From an uncultured Bacteroidota bacterium (lineage in GTDB: Bacteria; Bacteroidota; Bacteroidia; Bacteroidales; P3): a stretch of 17,316 bases of DNA. The position numbers and the translations under genes were made by a program. The notes beneath the pieces are model-generated. The model was given only the letters and a program-made list of their open reading frames with translations, had not been told where the DNA came from and ran no database searches. The stretch covers positions 1 through 17,316 of the forward strand of contig CACXCY010000204.1 of assembly GCA_902766265.1 (NCBI GenBank), given 5' to 3'. Each line of letters opens with the position of its first letter. Position 1 is the first letter of the stretch. Shown one piece after another: positions 9,251 to 16,940 of the stretch.

Positions 9251-11371
9251 ATGGGAATCATTGGAAGTATCAGAAAACACTCCGGATGGGCAGTCACTAT
9301 TGTAGGTATTGCCATCGTGGCCTTTATCATTGGTGACTTAACCAAAAACCAAAGAGGTATACCTGACGTAGGCAAGATTGCCGGTACCACCATCACCCGC
9401 GGTCATTTCGACGCCATGACCACGGAATTGTCGGAACAATACAAACAGCAGATGGGGTTGAGCCAGATACCTAGCGAAACAGAATACCAAATTCGCGAGC
9501 AAGTATGGCAAAACATCGTTCGTGAGACACTCACGGGTATCGAGATGGACCGTCTGGGCATCAGCGTATCGCCAGAAGAGCTGAGTGATATGTATGCAGG
9601 TGAGTTTATCCACCCCTATCTGCGCCAGATGTTCACCAACCCACAGACAGGGGAATACAACATCCAGCAGATAAAGTACCTGACTGACAACTTCGACCAG
9701 TTGGATACCAACACCAAAGCACAGTGGGTGGAATTGGAGAAGAACCTCAAGCAGGACCGCTCCATGCAGAAATACAACAACCTGGTGACAAAGGGAATGT
9801 ATATGCCCAACGCCATTGCCCAAAAGATGGCGGAACTAAGCAGTACCAGCAGCGACGTGCGCGTAGCTATGGTCTCTTTCCAGAGCATTCCTGATGCAGA
9901 GGTAACGCCCACAGAGAGCGACTTCCAGAAGTATTACAATGAGCACAAAGCCGAATACCGTGTTCGCGAAGAGTTGCGAGACATTGAATATATCTCTTTC
10001 CCCATCAATCCAACCCAGGAGGATATGGACAAGATTGCCGAGGAGGTCAACCAACTTTGGGAAGAGATGCAGACCACCAGTGATGACGAACTGGGATTCT
10101 TTGTCAGCGCAGAATCGGACAAGGGCTACGACTCCACCTACAAGCGTGCCTCCGAATTTCCTGCCCCGATGGACTCCATCATCGCCCGTACAAACGCCGG
10201 CACCCTCATTGCTCCTCAAATCGTAGGCAATGCCTGGATGATGGCAAAGGTGCAGAAAACCGATATGCGTCCTGACAGCATCCGTGCCAGCATCATCTGG
10301 ATTATGAACAACAAAGCTGGCGGTAATATCACCCGCAATGAAGAGCAGGCCAAAGCCCTTAAGGATAGCGCCGAAGCCATGCTGAAAATCGGCATGCCTT
10401 TCGAAGAGGCCGTCAAGCAGTTCTCCGACAGCAAAGAAAATGACGGAGACCAAGGATGGCAACTGGACGGCAACTACGGCTTCCTGAACGAAGACATTAT
10501 CTCCCACGCCGAAGGCAGCACTTTCACCCTTGAACGCCCCGACAAACTGGGCTACTGCATTGTAAAGGTGACTGGCAAAACCACTCCTGCCCGTAAATAT
10601 CGTGTAGCCATGCTTTCCCGCAATATTGTGCCCAGCGATGCTACTGAGAAGAACATCTACAACACCGCCAACCATTTTGCAGGTCAGAACCGCACCTACA
10701 CCGAGATGATTGCTGCGGCCCAAGAGCAGAACCTGATGGTGCGTAGCGACAGGATAACCATGATGGCCAACACCATCGGCGGCATAGCCAACTCCCGCGA
10801 GATTGTACGCTGGGCCTTCGACAAAGAAACCGAGATTGGTGATGTTGCCGGCCAAGTGTTCACCCTCGATGACGAGTGCATCGTGGTTGCATTGAAGGAC
10901 ATCTTCAAACAAGGATATGCCACCCTTGAACAAGTCCGCCCCATGATTGAGAATCAGGTACGCTTAGAGAAAAAGGGTGAAATGCTGATGTCCAAAGCAT
11001 CCGAGGCCGCCAAGGGTAGTAAAGATATCTCAGCCCTGGCAAGCACTTTGGGCACCACCGTCGACACCGTCAGCGGCGTAACTTTCGATGCCTACTATTT
11101 TGGCAAATTCGGCATGGAGCCCAAGTTGCAAGCCGTCGTGGCTGCCACCCAGGGCAACAAGCTGGTAGGCCCTGTCAAAGGCGCCCAGGGTGTCTATATG
11201 GTTCAGATTGACAACCAGACCAAGATAGCCAACAGCGAGGAAGAAATGAAGACCAAGGTGGCCACTATCCGCGCTCAAATGGCACAGGAGGCCAGCCAGA
11301 AAGCCAATGGCATCCTCACCCTGTTGACCGACAACGCCAAGATAACTGACCAGCGCAACCAGCATTTCTAG
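9251..11371 (+). CDS. ppiD: Membrane-anchored peptidylprolyl isomerase, PpiD/SurA-like
   Basis: This 706-residue envelope folding factor has one N-terminal membrane helix (about 12-29), with the rest predicted in the periplasm. A SurA-N/PpiD-type chaperone region follows (about 35-240), starting at the VGKIAGTTITRGHFD strand. A parvulin (PPIC-type) rotamase domain lies around 345-445, with PFEEAVKQFSD, DQGWQLDGNYGF and the closing LGYCIVKVTGKT. Residues 450-706 form a second chaperone-like region. The layout matches the PpiD group, which helps newly translocated envelope proteins fold near the Sec translocon. Some expected parvulin catalytic positions look diverged, so it may act mostly as a chaperone (inference). 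The strong upstream promoter and the hairpin after the stop suggest at least partly separate transcription from the M23 gene. The gene symbol is by family analogy. Confidence 0.87.
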   Translation: MGIIGSIRKHSGWAVTIVGIAIVAFIIGDLTKNQRGIPDVGKIAGTTITRGHFDAMTTELSEQYKQQMGLSQIPSETEYQIREQVWQNIVRETLTGIEMDRLGISVSPEELSDMYAGEFIHPYLRQMFTNPQTGEYNIQQIKYLTDNFDQLDTNTKAQWVELEKNLKQDRSMQKYNNLVTKGMYMPNAIAQKMAELSSTSSDVRVAMVSFQSIPDAEVTPTESDFQKYYNEHKAEYRVREELRDIEYISFPINPTQEDMDKIAEEVNQLWEEMQTTSDDELGFFVSAESDKGYDSTYKRASEFPAPMDSIIARTNAGTLIAPQIVGNAWMMAKVQKTDMRPDSIRASIIWIMNNKAGGNITRNEEQAKALKDSAEAMLKIGMPFEEAVKQFSDSKENDGDQGWQLDGNYGFLNEDIISHAEGSTFTLERPDKLGYCIVKVTGKTTPARKYRVAMLSRNIVPSDATEKNIYNTANHFAGQNRTYTEMIAAAQEQNLMVRSDRITMMANTIGGIANSREIVRWAFDKETEIGDVAGQVFTLDDECIVVALKDIFKQGYATLEQVRPMIENQVRLEKKGEMLMSKASEAAKGSKDISALASTLGTTVDTVSGVTFDAYYFGKFGMEPKLQAVVAATQGNKLVGPVKGAQGVYMVQIDNQTKIANSEEEMKTKVATIRAQMAQEASQKANGILTLLTDNAKITDQRNQHF

Positions 11372-11547
11372 GATACGGCACAACGGAAGTCTTGCCGGCA
11401 TGACAGCGGCTCTCTCCAACCAGTGAGGCCCCGCAAGACAGACAGCCCAAATATTGCTGCGCAATAAAAGTTCGGAAGTAGCATCTTCCCAATACCATAA
11501 AGGGGCGGAGCATGAAGTTCCTCCCCTTTGTTTATAAAAGTAACGCC
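11372..11547. other. Structured intergenic spacer with a series of stem-loops
   Basis: This 176-nt gap lies between the PpiD-like and M23 genes and has no ORF of its own. Three hairpins follow one another: TATTGC/GCAATA with a 3-nt loop (11452-11466), GGAAG/CTTCC with a 6-nt loop (11474-11489), and a strong one at 11499-11529 listed separately. A weaker pairing of GCGG (11406-11409) with CCGC (11431-11434) is possible upstream. No TAnnTTTG promoter was seen. The region could be a 3' end plus terminator, or a regulated leader for the downstream genes. Confidence 0.5.
11499..11529 (+). terminator. Strong hairpin, candidate intrinsic terminator or attenuator
   Basis: AAAGGGG (11499-11505) and GGAGC (11507-11511) pair with GTTCC (11517-11521) and CCCCTTT (11523-11529). 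The stem is 12 pairs (one G-T) with a single C/T mismatch and a 5-nt loop ATGAA. GTTTATAAAA follows, only a moderate U-rich tail. It lies 127 nt after the PpiD-like stop. The alternative M23 start codon at 11512 lies inside this loop, which is one reason to prefer the start at 11548. Confidence 0.5.
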
Positions 11548-12552
11548 ATGAGCGACGACCAGCATAACGACACACAAAAAGAACGTCGCGGTTTCAAAGC
11601 CGTGGCGAGCTGGTTTCATGAAGTAGGGCACTTCTTCTCCAATCTATGGAGCAAGAGAGACATCATCAGCCGCGAGTTCAAGCACAAGCAACGTTTTGTG
11701 ATGATGGACACGGTGACCTACAAAGAGAAGTGGTCGTTCCAACTTTCAGCCATCAATCTTTTTGTCACCATCGGCATCAGCATCATCGTCCTGGTCATCG
11801 TGACATCGCTCATCATTGCCTTTACCCCCTTGCGCGAGTTTATTCCTGGCTATGCCAACCCCAGAATGGTGGAGCAAACCTACCAGAACTCACGGACCGT
11901 GGATTCCTTGGAACACGTATTGGCACAGCAGGAGGCCATGATGGCCGACCTTCGTGACATCATGACCGGGCAAGATCCCGACAAACGTCTGCACCCGGCC
12001 AAAAGCAATGCACAAAACAATGACAAGAAGGCCGACACAAAAGAGCAGGAATACAAACCCTCCAAAGCCGACGAGGAATTGCGTAAAGAGGTAGAGGAAC
12101 AAGACCGCTATGTGGTGATGCGCAAAAAGGAGACTCCCTCCCAGCCCACACAAGCCACGCAGGCCGTGGAGAACAACACTCCCTCCATCTTGCTTTTCAC
12201 CCCTATAAAAGGTAAGGTGATATCACCCTATGATGTCAAGACCCGACATTATGGCGTTGATATCGCAGGTGCGGAAAACGATGCTGTCAAGTCGGTGGCT
12301 CCTGGCACGGTCATCTTCGCCAATTTCACCATCGAGACAGGCAATGTTATCGCCGTGCAGCACCATGGCGGCATTATCTCCGTATATAAACACAACAGTA
12401 CCCTGCTCAAACATGAAGGCGACATCGTGCGTGCCGGCGAGCCCATTGCCTATCTGGGCAATTCCGGTGAGCTCACTACCGGGCCTCACCTCCATTTCGA
12501 GCTTTGGATAGGCGGCAAGCCCGTCAACCCCCTTATCTACACCTCTTTCTAA
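11548..12552 (+). CDS. M23 family (LytM) metallopeptidase, inner-membrane anchored
   Basis: This 334-residue predicted peptidoglycan hydrolase has a cytoplasmic N-terminus, one membrane helix (about 69-92), a charged, partly coiled-coil linker (about 105-200) and a C-terminal LytM domain (about 212-334). Zinc ligands are present as H234-x-G-x-D238 (RHYGVDIAG) and H316 of H314-L-H316; H282 in VYKHNS and H314 are the expected catalytic histidines. With the site complete, the enzyme should cut peptide cross-links in the cell wall, unlike degenerate EnvC/NlpD-type activators. I chose the ATG at 11548 (MSDDQHN). An in-frame ATG at 11512 would add 12 residues but lies in the loop of a strong hairpin. 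dxr begins 8 nt after the stop, so the two are probably co-transcribed. Confidence 0.9.
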   Translation: MSDDQHNDTQKERRGFKAVASWFHEVGHFFSNLWSKRDIISREFKHKQRFVMMDTVTYKEKWSFQLSAINLFVTIGISIIVLVIVTSLIIAFTPLREFIPGYANPRMVEQTYQNSRTVDSLEHVLAQQEAMMADLRDIMTGQDPDKRLHPAKSNAQNNDKKADTKEQEYKPSKADEELRKEVEEQDRYVVMRKKETPSQPTQATQAVENNTPSILLFTPIKGKVISPYDVKTRHYGVDIAGAENDAVKSVAPGTVIFANFTIETGNVIAVQHHGGIISVYKHNSTLLKHEGDIVRAGEPIAYLGNSGELTTGPHLHFELWIGGKPVNPLIYTSF

Positions 12553-12560
12553 CCTAACCC

Positions 12561-13691
12561 GTGCCCCACTTGAAATCAATCGCCATACTCGGCTCCACCG
12601 GCTCTATCGGAACGCAGACACTGAATGTGGTGCGCCGACACAAAGACATGTTCTCTGTCGAGGTACTCGTGGCTGGAAGCAATGCCGACCTGCTTGTCCA
12701 ACAAGCATTGGAGTTTGATCCCAATGTCGTGGTAATCGCCGATGCGTCGAAATACAGCCAAGTACAGGAGGCGCTGCAGCACACCGACACCAAAGTATTC
12801 GCCGGTATGTCGAGTGCCTGCGACCTCATGGAGATGGGAAGCATCGACATCGTGGTGGCAGCCATTGTAGGTTTTGCCGGACTGCGGCCGACCATGCGCG
12901 CCATTGAGCACGGCCACACCATCGCACTGGCCAACAAAGAGACCCTTGTGGTGGCTGGCCAGCTTGTGACACGGGCCGCCATGCAGCACAATGCCGCCAT
13001 TCTCCCTGTAGACTCCGAGCACTCAGCCATCTTCCAGTGTCTGGAGGCCGGCAATGAGATAGACAAGATACTCCTTACCGCCTCGGGAGGCCCCTTCTTC
13101 GGCCGTACACGGGAGGAGCTGCAGCAGGTGCGCCTCGACGAAGCACTCAACCACCCCAATTGGAAGATGGGGCGCAAAGTGACCATCGACTCCGCCACCC
13201 TCATGAACAAAGGGCTGGAGGTCATCGAAGCCAAATGGCTTTTCGGTGTCGAGCCCGAAAAGATTGAAGTACTGGTGCACCCGCAGTCCATTGTCCATTC
13301 CATGGTACAGTTCCAGGACGGAAGCATCAAGGCACAGCTGGGCACACCCACCATGGAGACGCCTATCCAGTTGGCGCTCACCTACCCCCAGCGCGTGGAG
13401 AGCCACCTGCCCCGCTTCAGTTTTCTCGACCACCCGCAGCTCACCTTCCACAAACCCGACACCCACACCTTCCGCTGTCTGCAGCTGGCCTACGACGCTA
13501 TCCGCCAGGGTGGCAACATGCCCTGCATCATGAACGCCGCCAATGAAGTGGCCGTACAACGGTTCATCGACGGCAAGATAGGATTCCTGCAAATAGCCGA
13601 TTGCGTGGCCGACGCCATGGCCAAAGGCACCTATGTCAAAGACCCGTCATTCGAAGACCTTATTGAAACCGATAAAGAAATACGCCGGTAG
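12561..13691 (+). CDS. dxr: 1-deoxy-D-xylulose 5-phosphate reductoisomerase
   Basis: This 376-residue enzyme carries out the first committed step of the MEP isoprenoid pathway: NADPH-dependent conversion of DXP to 2-C-methyl-D-erythritol 4-phosphate in the cytosol. It is the target of fosmidomycin. Visible features are the NADPH-binding GSTGSIG (11-17), ALANKETLVVAG, the metal ligands D151 and E153 in PVDSEHSA, S175 in TASGGPFF, H198 in NHPNWKMG, S211, N216-K217 and E220 in DSATLMNKGLE, and VHPQSIVHSMV. All key residues are present and the length is typical. The start is GTG at 12561, 8 nt after the M23 stop; a TTG at 12570 would give an equally plausible MKSIAILGSTG start. It supplies precursors for undecaprenyl phosphate and quinones, consistent with the envelope neighbours. 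Confidence 0.96.
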   Translation: MPHLKSIAILGSTGSIGTQTLNVVRRHKDMFSVEVLVAGSNADLLVQQALEFDPNVVVIADASKYSQVQEALQHTDTKVFAGMSSACDLMEMGSIDIVVAAIVGFAGLRPTMRAIEHGHTIALANKETLVVAGQLVTRAAMQHNAAILPVDSEHSAIFQCLEAGNEIDKILLTASGGPFFGRTREELQQVRLDEALNHPNWKMGRKVTIDSATLMNKGLEVIEAKWLFGVEPEKIEVLVHPQSIVHSMVQFQDGSIKAQLGTPTMETPIQLALTYPQRVESHLPRFSFLDHPQLTFHKPDTHTFRCLQLAYDAIRQGGNMPCIMNAANEVAVQRFIDGKIGFLQIADCVADAMAKGTYVKDPSFEDLIETDKEIRR

Positions 13692-13731
13692 CATCGCCGT
13701 CCGGCACCACACCTAACAAGAACCCGACACT

Positions 13732-15288
13732 ATGAAGATTATAGCCCTCTTGCTCAGCTTGTCCCTCTTGGTCATCACCCATGAACTGGGGCACCTCGGC
13801 TTCGCCAAGCTGTTCCATACACGCGTGCGCCGCTTCTACCTTTTCTTCAACTGGAAGTTCTCCATTCTGAAGGCCAAGAAGTTTGACGGCAAATGGCATT
13901 TCCTCTTCTTCAATGACGAGACACCCGACTCCTGGTACATCCAGGATCCCGACAAGCCCAAAGAGCAGTGGGAGATGAAAGACCCCGACAACACCCTGTG
14001 GGGTATCGGCTGGATACCGCTGGGCGGCTATTGCGACATCGCTGGCATGATTGACGAGACCAAAGGCACCGACCAGCTGGCCACCACTCCGCAACCCTGG
14101 GAATACCGCACCAAGAAGGGCTGGCAACGCCTCTGCATCATCGGCGGTGGCGTGCTGGTCAACTTCCTTAGCGCCCTGCTTATCTACACCTGCATCTTCG
14201 CCCACTGGGGCAAGGACGAGCTCCCCTTGCGCAACGCGGAGCTGGGCTACGAATACCACCAAATACTGCTCGACGAGGGGTTCCAGAACGGTGACATCAT
14301 CTGGAGCATCGACGGCCAGGAGGCCACCGACTTTGCCATGACGCAGCAGCATATCCTGCTCGACAATCCAAAGACCGTGGTCGTGAAACGTGCCGACGCC
14401 TTCGACACTCTCCAGCTCAGCGACGACCTGCAGTCCAAGATACTGCGCGAGAATCCCCGTGAGATTATGGGTGTGCGCATGCCTTTTGTGGTCAAAGAGT
14501 TCCAAGCAGGCAGCATCGCCCAGCAACAGGGTATGGAGATTGGCGACCGCGTGGTCAGCATCAACGGTGAGGACTGTCAGACCTTTACCGCCATCTCTGC
14601 CGCCCTGGCTGCCAACAAGGGCAAGGAGATTACCGTGGGCTTCCTCCGCGACGAAGACACCACGCTGGCCGCCCTCGCCGCGACAACCGACACAACGCCG
14701 GCCACCCTTGCCGCGACAACCGACACCATGGCCACGACCGACACGCTCCTGGCTGCTGCCGACGGGAATTCCGACGCTGTGGTTCGCCCGGCCAATTACC
14801 ACGAGGTGACGCTGACGCTGGGCAGCGACGGCAAGCTGGGCGTGATGCTCAAATCGCCCGAAGAGGTCTTCGACGTCATACACAATGACTACACGTTCCT
14901 CCAGGCCATCCCCGCCGGTATCGGGTTCGGCTGGGAGACGCTGACCAAGTATGTCTCCTCGCTCAAGCTCCTCTTCACCAAGGAGGGGGCGCAGAGCTTG
15001 GGCGGTTTCGGCACGCTGGGCAGCTTGTTCCCCAAGCATTGGGACTGGCAGAGCTTCTGGGGCATCACGGCTTTCCTGGCCATCATCCTGGCTTTTATGA
15101 ACATCATCCCCATCCCGGGGCTTGACGGCGGGCACATCCTCTTCACGCTGTGGGAGATTGTGACACGCCGCAAGCCGAGCGACCGCTTCCTCGAGGTGGC
15201 GCAGACGGCCGGCATGGTGCTGCTCCTCGGCCTGCTGGTGCTGGCCAACGGCAACGACCTGTGGCGCTGGCTGCGGCATCTGTTCTAA
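13732..15288 (+). CDS. rseP: RIP site-2 metalloprotease RseP with two extra insertions
   Basis: This 518-residue intramembrane zinc protease cuts membrane-spanning substrates such as anti-sigma factors or signal-peptide remnants. Visible features are H17-E18-L-G-H21 in the first membrane helix, the IPLGGY loop (95-100), a membrane helix at about 133-156, a degenerate first PDZ region (about 165-240), a second PDZ (about 252-305, resuming at 356-375), a membrane segment at about 440-458, the second zinc motif NIIPIPGLDGG (457-467) and a final helix (about 488-506). It is longer than the roughly 450 residues I recall for Bacteroides homologues. The excess lies in a charged, Trp-rich insertion (about 48-88) and an Ala/Thr-rich tandem repeat (about 308-348) inside the second PDZ. 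It starts at ATG 40 nt after dxr. No RseA-like substrate is seen in the window. Confidence 0.94.
   Translation: MKIIALLLSLSLLVITHELGHLGFAKLFHTRVRRFYLFFNWKFSILKAKKFDGKWHFLFFNDETPDSWYIQDPDKPKEQWEMKDPDNTLWGIGWIPLGGYCDIAGMIDETKGTDQLATTPQPWEYRTKKGWQRLCIIGGGVLVNFLSALLIYTCIFAHWGKDELPLRNAELGYEYHQILLDEGFQNGDIIWSIDGQEATDFAMTQQHILLDNPKTVVVKRADAFDTLQLSDDLQSKILRENPREIMGVRMPFVVKEFQAGSIAQQQGMEIGDRVVSINGEDCQTFTAISAALAANKGKEITVGFLRDEDTTLAALAATTDTTPATLAATTDTMATTDTLLAAADGNSDAVVRPANYHEVTLTLGSDGKLGVMLKSPEEVFDVIHNDYTFLQAIPAGIGFGWETLTKYVSSLKLLFTKEGAQSLGGFGTLGSLFPKHWDWQSFWGITAFLAIILAFMNIIPIPGLDGGHILFTLWEIVTRRKPSDRFLEVAQTAGMVLLLGLLVLANGNDLWRWLRHLF
14668..14755 (+). repeat. 33-bp tandem repeat inside rseP (Ala/Thr linker)
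   Basis: GCCGCGACAACCGACAC occurs at 14677-14693 and again at 14710-14726, a 33-nt period equal to 11 codons. It encodes two units starting LAATTDT, followed by a shorter ATTDT echo. The run splits the second PDZ domain between the FLRDED strand and the following HEVTLTL strand, so it should form an exposed flexible loop in the periplasm. Units this similar point to recent slippage expansion. Confidence 0.75.
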
Positions 15289-15311
15289 TCCCTGGCATCC
15301 GACGGCAACAC

Positions 15312-15319
15312 TACCTTTG
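15312..15319 (+). promoter_or_regulatory. Possible -7 promoter element before the LptF/G-like gene
   Basis: TACCTTTG at 15312-15319 matches the Bacteroidota -7 consensus TAnnTTTG, 32 nt before the ATG at 15352. There is no TTTG at the matching -33 position (around 15289). It may be a weak internal promoter, or chance in a 63-nt gap, with the gene read through from rseP. Confidence 0.3.
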
Positions 15320-15351
15320 TCCAAGTACCCACTGTCTAGCGACACTCTTCC

Positions 15352-16809
15352 ATGCGCAAGATTGACAAACTCATACTGAAATCCTTTCTGGGGCCGCTGC
15401 TGCTCACTTTCGCCATTGCGGTGTTCGTGCTGCTGATGCAGTTTGTGTGGAAGTACATCGACGACCTGGTGGGCAAGGGTCTGGAGTTCCGCATCATCGC
15501 GGAGCTGCTGTTCTACGCCTCGGCCACTTTCGTGCCTATGGCGCTGCCTATCTCGGTGCTCTTCGCGTCGATTATGACGATGGGCAACTTCGGGGAGAAA
15601 TACGAGCTGGTGGCGATGAAGGCCGGCGGCATCTCGCTGCGGCGCGTGATGATGCCGATGACTTTCGTGGCGCTGCTGCTGACGGGGGTGGGCTTCTACT
15701 TTGCCAACAATGTGATGCCGGCGGCTATGCTGAAGTACCGCACCATCCTCTACGACGTGACGCGCAAGAAGCCCGCCATCAACATACGTCCGAGCGAGTA
15801 CTACACGGAGATTGACGGCTATGTGATCCGCGTGGACGGCAAGGATGCCGACGGGATGACGCTGCGCGACGTGACCATCTTCGACAACACGAAGGGCTCC
15901 GGGCAGTCGAACATCATCGTGGCCAGGAGCGGCCGCATGCAGACGAGCGCCGACGAGCGCTACATGATTTTCACGCTCTACGACGGCTGCTACTACAGCG
16001 AGGCCATGGAGGGCAACAGCTACCTGAGCCGGCCGCTGACGCGGGTCAACTTCGCGGAGGAGGTGCTGACGTTCGACATCTCGTCGTTTGCCTTCAACAA
16101 GAGCGACGACGAGTCGTTCCAGGGCACCTACCAGATGATGAACGTGAGCCAGCTGGACGAGGCCGCCAGCGGGCTGGAGAAATACCGCGACGGGCTCTAC
16201 GACGAGTTCGGCCGGCAGGTGGACATGCGGCTGAAGGGGCTCACCGACGGGCGCACGCGGACGGCGCCGACGGACGGCGTGGGCGACCAGCGGTGGCTGC
16301 CCGCCAAGGGCATAGCCAGCGCGCCGGAGGAGGACCGCCGCTGGATTCTGGACTACGCCCGCAGCGAGGCCGTGCAGGCGCTGGACGAAATCAAGCGCTA
16401 CAACGACATCATCGAGTCGGAAAACGCCTACATCAACCGCCACTACATCGAGCTGCACCGCAAGTTCACCCTCTCGGTGGCCTGCCTGCTGCTCTTCCTG
16501 GTGGGCGCGCCGTTCGGCAGCATCGTGCGCAAGGGCGGCCTGGGGCTGCCGCTGGTGGCCAGCGTGGGGTTCTTCGTGTTCTACTACGTCATCGGCATGA
16601 TCTGCGAGAAAGCCGTCCGCGAGTCGGCCATGAGCCCCGCGGGCATGTGGGTGAGCAGCTTGGTGATGCTCCCCATCGGCATCTTCCTCACCCTGCAGGC
16701 CACGACGGACCGCGACCTGGCCCTGGGGCAGTGGTTCGGGCTGGCGGGCGAGCGGCTCAAGGTGCGCTGGCGCCTGCTGCGGATGCGTCTGCGCCGCCAT
16801 CACGCTTGA
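15352..16809 (+). CDS. LptF/LptG (YjgP/YjgQ) family LPS-export permease
   Basis: This 485-residue inner-membrane protein is one of the half-permeases of the LptB2FG transporter, which extracts lipopolysaccharide from the inner membrane for transport to the outer membrane. Predicted topology: three N-terminal helices (about 12-32, 55-75, 102-122), a large periplasmic beta-jellyroll-type region (about 125-365), and three C-terminal helices (about 373-391, 399-418, 430-450) with a basic cytoplasmic tail. Conserved features are the coupling-helix segment NFGEKYELVAMKAGGIS (79-95) and the HRKFTLSVACLLLF / GAPFGSIVRKGGLGLP stretch near 369-400. It is longer than the roughly 350-residue E. coli proteins, mainly through the region at about 255-365, as is usual in Bacteroidota. 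LptF and LptG cannot be told apart here. It starts 63 nt after rseP. Codon use is markedly richer in G/C third positions than in the upstream genes. Confidence 0.9.
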   Translation: MRKIDKLILKSFLGPLLLTFAIAVFVLLMQFVWKYIDDLVGKGLEFRIIAELLFYASATFVPMALPISVLFASIMTMGNFGEKYELVAMKAGGISLRRVMMPMTFVALLLTGVGFYFANNVMPAAMLKYRTILYDVTRKKPAINIRPSEYYTEIDGYVIRVDGKDADGMTLRDVTIFDNTKGSGQSNIIVARSGRMQTSADERYMIFTLYDGCYYSEAMEGNSYLSRPLTRVNFAEEVLTFDISSFAFNKSDDESFQGTYQMMNVSQLDEAASGLEKYRDGLYDEFGRQVDMRLKGLTDGRTRTAPTDGVGDQRWLPAKGIASAPEEDRRWILDYARSEAVQALDEIKRYNDIIESENAYINRHYIELHRKFTLSVACLLLFLVGAPFGSIVRKGGLGLPLVASVGFFVFYYVIGMICEKAVRESAMSPAGMWVSSLVMLPIGIFLTLQATTDRDLALGQWFGLAGERLKVRWRLLRMRLRRHHA

Positions 16810-16903
16810 TTGATGGAATTTGTTTTACTTACATCGTGATTTAACCGCGAAGCGCGCCCGTGAGTCCTCCGAAAGTGAGGCGACGAAGGCAACAATGTCG
16901 TAC

Positions 16904-16940
16904 GTGCCTCGGCAAAACTACGCCGTTCTTTGCCGTGCAC
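16904..16940. other. Stem-loop just before the 22-bp array
   Basis: CGGCAAA (16910-16916) pairs with TTTGCCG (16929-16935) across a 12-nt loop. Past a small internal bulge (CT against T), GTGC (16904-16907) pairs with GCAC (16937-16940). Eleven pairs in all are formed, 95 nt after the permease stop. No T-tract follows on either strand, so it may be a 3'-end stabilising or processing structure rather than an intrinsic terminator. Confidence 0.5.

Noticed and set aside
9836..10933. A 365-codon minus-strand frame opposite the PpiD-like gene
   Set aside because: It is an antisense shadow; the sense strand encodes a coherent PpiD/SurA-like protein with its own consensus promoter.
11512..11547. 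ATG at 11512 as the M23 start
   Set aside because: It lies in the loop of a strong 12-pair hairpin and adds only 12 residues. The ATG at 11548 gives a more typical hydrophilic N-terminus. This is a preference, not proof.
13660..16803. A 1047-codon open frame on the minus strand
   Set aside because: It lies antisense to rseP and the permease with codons exactly aligned to theirs, and stays open because those G/C-rich genes avoid TTA, CTA and TCA. Its product is a His/Gln/Val/Arg-rich string with no domain, and the sense genes have clear motifs.
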